DNA of 64,000 nucleotides from Deinococcus radiopugnans ATCC 19172 (GTDB lineage Bacteria > Deinococcota > Deinococci > Deinococcales > Deinococcaceae), in the NCBI RefSeq assembly GCF_006335125.1, contig NZ_VDMO01000002.1, positions 124,001 to 188,000 of the forward strand, written 5' to 3'. The position numbers were made by a program, and so were the translations under genes. The notes beneath the pieces were generated by a model that saw only the letters and a program-made list of their open reading frames with translations, was not told where the DNA came from and searched no databases. This document shows, in pieces, positions 63,512-64,000 of the stretch (position 1 is the first letter of the stretch; each line of letters begins with the position of its first letter).

Positions 63512-63937
63512 ATGCAGAACCCGGACGCAGCGCAGGCAGCAGAACAGTCGGCCTCTGACCTAATCTCCGATAAAATCGCCGCCCTGGGCGACTGGCGCGG
63601 CGAAACCCTGGGGCGGATGCGGCGGCTGATCCTGGAAGCAGACCCGGACGTGACCGAGACGTGGAAGTGGGGCGGCACGCCGGTCTGGGAGCACGACGGC
63701 ATCCTCTGCACGGGCGAAACGTACAAAGGGGCTGTCAAGCTGACCTTTGCGAAGGGCGCATCTCTGGACGATCCGGCCCAGCTCTTCAATGCCAGCTTGG
63801 AGGGCAACACCCGCCGTGCCATCGACATTCATGAGGGTCAGGAGGTAGACGAGTCGGCCTTCAGAACCCTGATTGGGCAGGCGGTGGCCCTCAACAGCGC
63901 CGGAAAACCGAAGCCTCCGAAGAGAACCACAACCTGA
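63512..63937 (+). CDS. DUF1801 domain protein
   Basis: A 141-residue YdhG-type protein. LISDKIAALGDWRGETLGRMRRLILEADPDVTETWKWGGTPVWEHDGILC and the KLTFAKGASLDDPAQLFNASLEGNTRRAIDIHEG stretch match DUF1801, a small fold of unknown function related to iron-chaperone-like proteins. AGGAG is 6 nt before ATG 63512. The in-frame opening upstream is antisense to the racemase and was not used. Divergent from the racemase gene. Confidence 0.85.
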   Translation: MQNPDAAQAAEQSASDLISDKIAALGDWRGETLGRMRRLILEADPDVTETWKWGGTPVWEHDGILCTGETYKGAVKLTFAKGASLDDPAQLFNASLEGNTRRAIDIHEGQEVDESAFRTLIGQAVALNSAGKPKPPKRTTT

Positions 63938-63960
63938 ACACCCCACCGTTCCCACATCAG

Positions 63961-64000
63961 TCACAGCCGCCGGGCGGCAAACAGCACAGACGCGGTATAA
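63961..64000 (-). CDS. 3' end of a gene entering from the right edge
   Basis: A minus-strand frame open to the edge ends at TGA 63961-63963, giving the C-terminal residues YTASVLFAARRL. Such an ASVLFAARRL ending is like the C-terminus of SAM-dependent methyltransferases, but with 12 residues this is only a suggestion. It is convergent with the DUF1801 gene. Confidence 0.3.
   Translation of the reverse strand, partial: YTASVLFAARRL

Overview
The window reads as a chromosomal segment of a Deinococcus species. The evidence is high GC content, a ddrB gene with a radiation/desiccation response motif (RDRM) upstream, a recD2 gene without recBC neighbours, a Gfh1-like anti-Gre factor (a Deinococcus-Thermus hallmark), and at least a dozen start codons preceded at 5-8 nt by a TANNNT -10 box, the pattern of leaderless transcripts common in this genus. 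No rRNA, tRNA, CRISPR array, prophage or insertion sequence with a transposase was seen.

Layout. 1-6.7 kb: the start of a gene leaving the left edge (minus), a metallo-beta-lactamase-fold hydrolase, the Gfh1-like factor, an MFS transporter, a secreted beta-rich protein, mutS2 and a DIP1984-family protein. 6.9-12.4 kb (minus): a five-gene redox operon with a gluconate-dehydrogenase-type small subunit, a GMC oxidoreductase with a Cys cluster like that of FAD-glucose dehydrogenase, a Gfo/Idh/MocA dehydrogenase, an alpha/beta hydrolase and a Rieske-containing FAD reductase. 12.6-28.1 kb (minus): a complete 14-gene nuoA-N operon for respiratory complex I, closed by an intrinsic terminator after nuoN. 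Several of its spacers are filled with degenerate 7- and 8-nt tandem repeats. 28.4-29.6 kb: a soluble histidine kinase.

29.6-31.4 kb: trpC and hpt, each followed exactly at its stop codon by one copy of a 136-bp element with terminal inverted repeats and internal hairpins that keep their pairing despite sequence change. 31.4-37.4 kb: ilvD, a class I Fic toxin-antitoxin pair, a GNAT acetyltransferase, a DUF945 protein, a thioredoxin-like secreted protein and a K+-channel-like protein. 37.5-41.9 kb: an acyl-CoA module (two acyl-CoA dehydrogenases flanking an acyl-CoA carboxylase beta subunit) with an 18-bp TetR-type palindrome over a promoter. 42-50.6 kb: a secreted beta-helix protein, a hexapeptide acyltransferase, a YegP-family protein, a GH114-like hydrolase, recD2, pyrG (with a terminator-like leader) and coaE.

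50.8-64 kb: a secreted TPR protein, a CAP-domain lipoprotein, a PolX with a degenerate polymerase palm but intact PHP domain, a histidinol-phosphatase-like PHP protein, an orphan DppB/DppC-type permease pair, EamA and MFS transporters, a membrane-anchored PIN/TRAM protein, ddrB, a GNAT/N-succinylamino-acid racemase pair, a DUF1801 protein, and the last codons of a minus-strand gene at the right edge.

Themes: energy metabolism (nuo, redox operon), genome maintenance (mutS2, recD2, polX, ddrB) and amino-acid or acyl-CoA metabolism. The least explained signals are the paired 136-bp structured elements, the octamer/heptamer spacer repeats, the pyrG leader hairpin and the TetR-type operator without an adjacent regulator gene.
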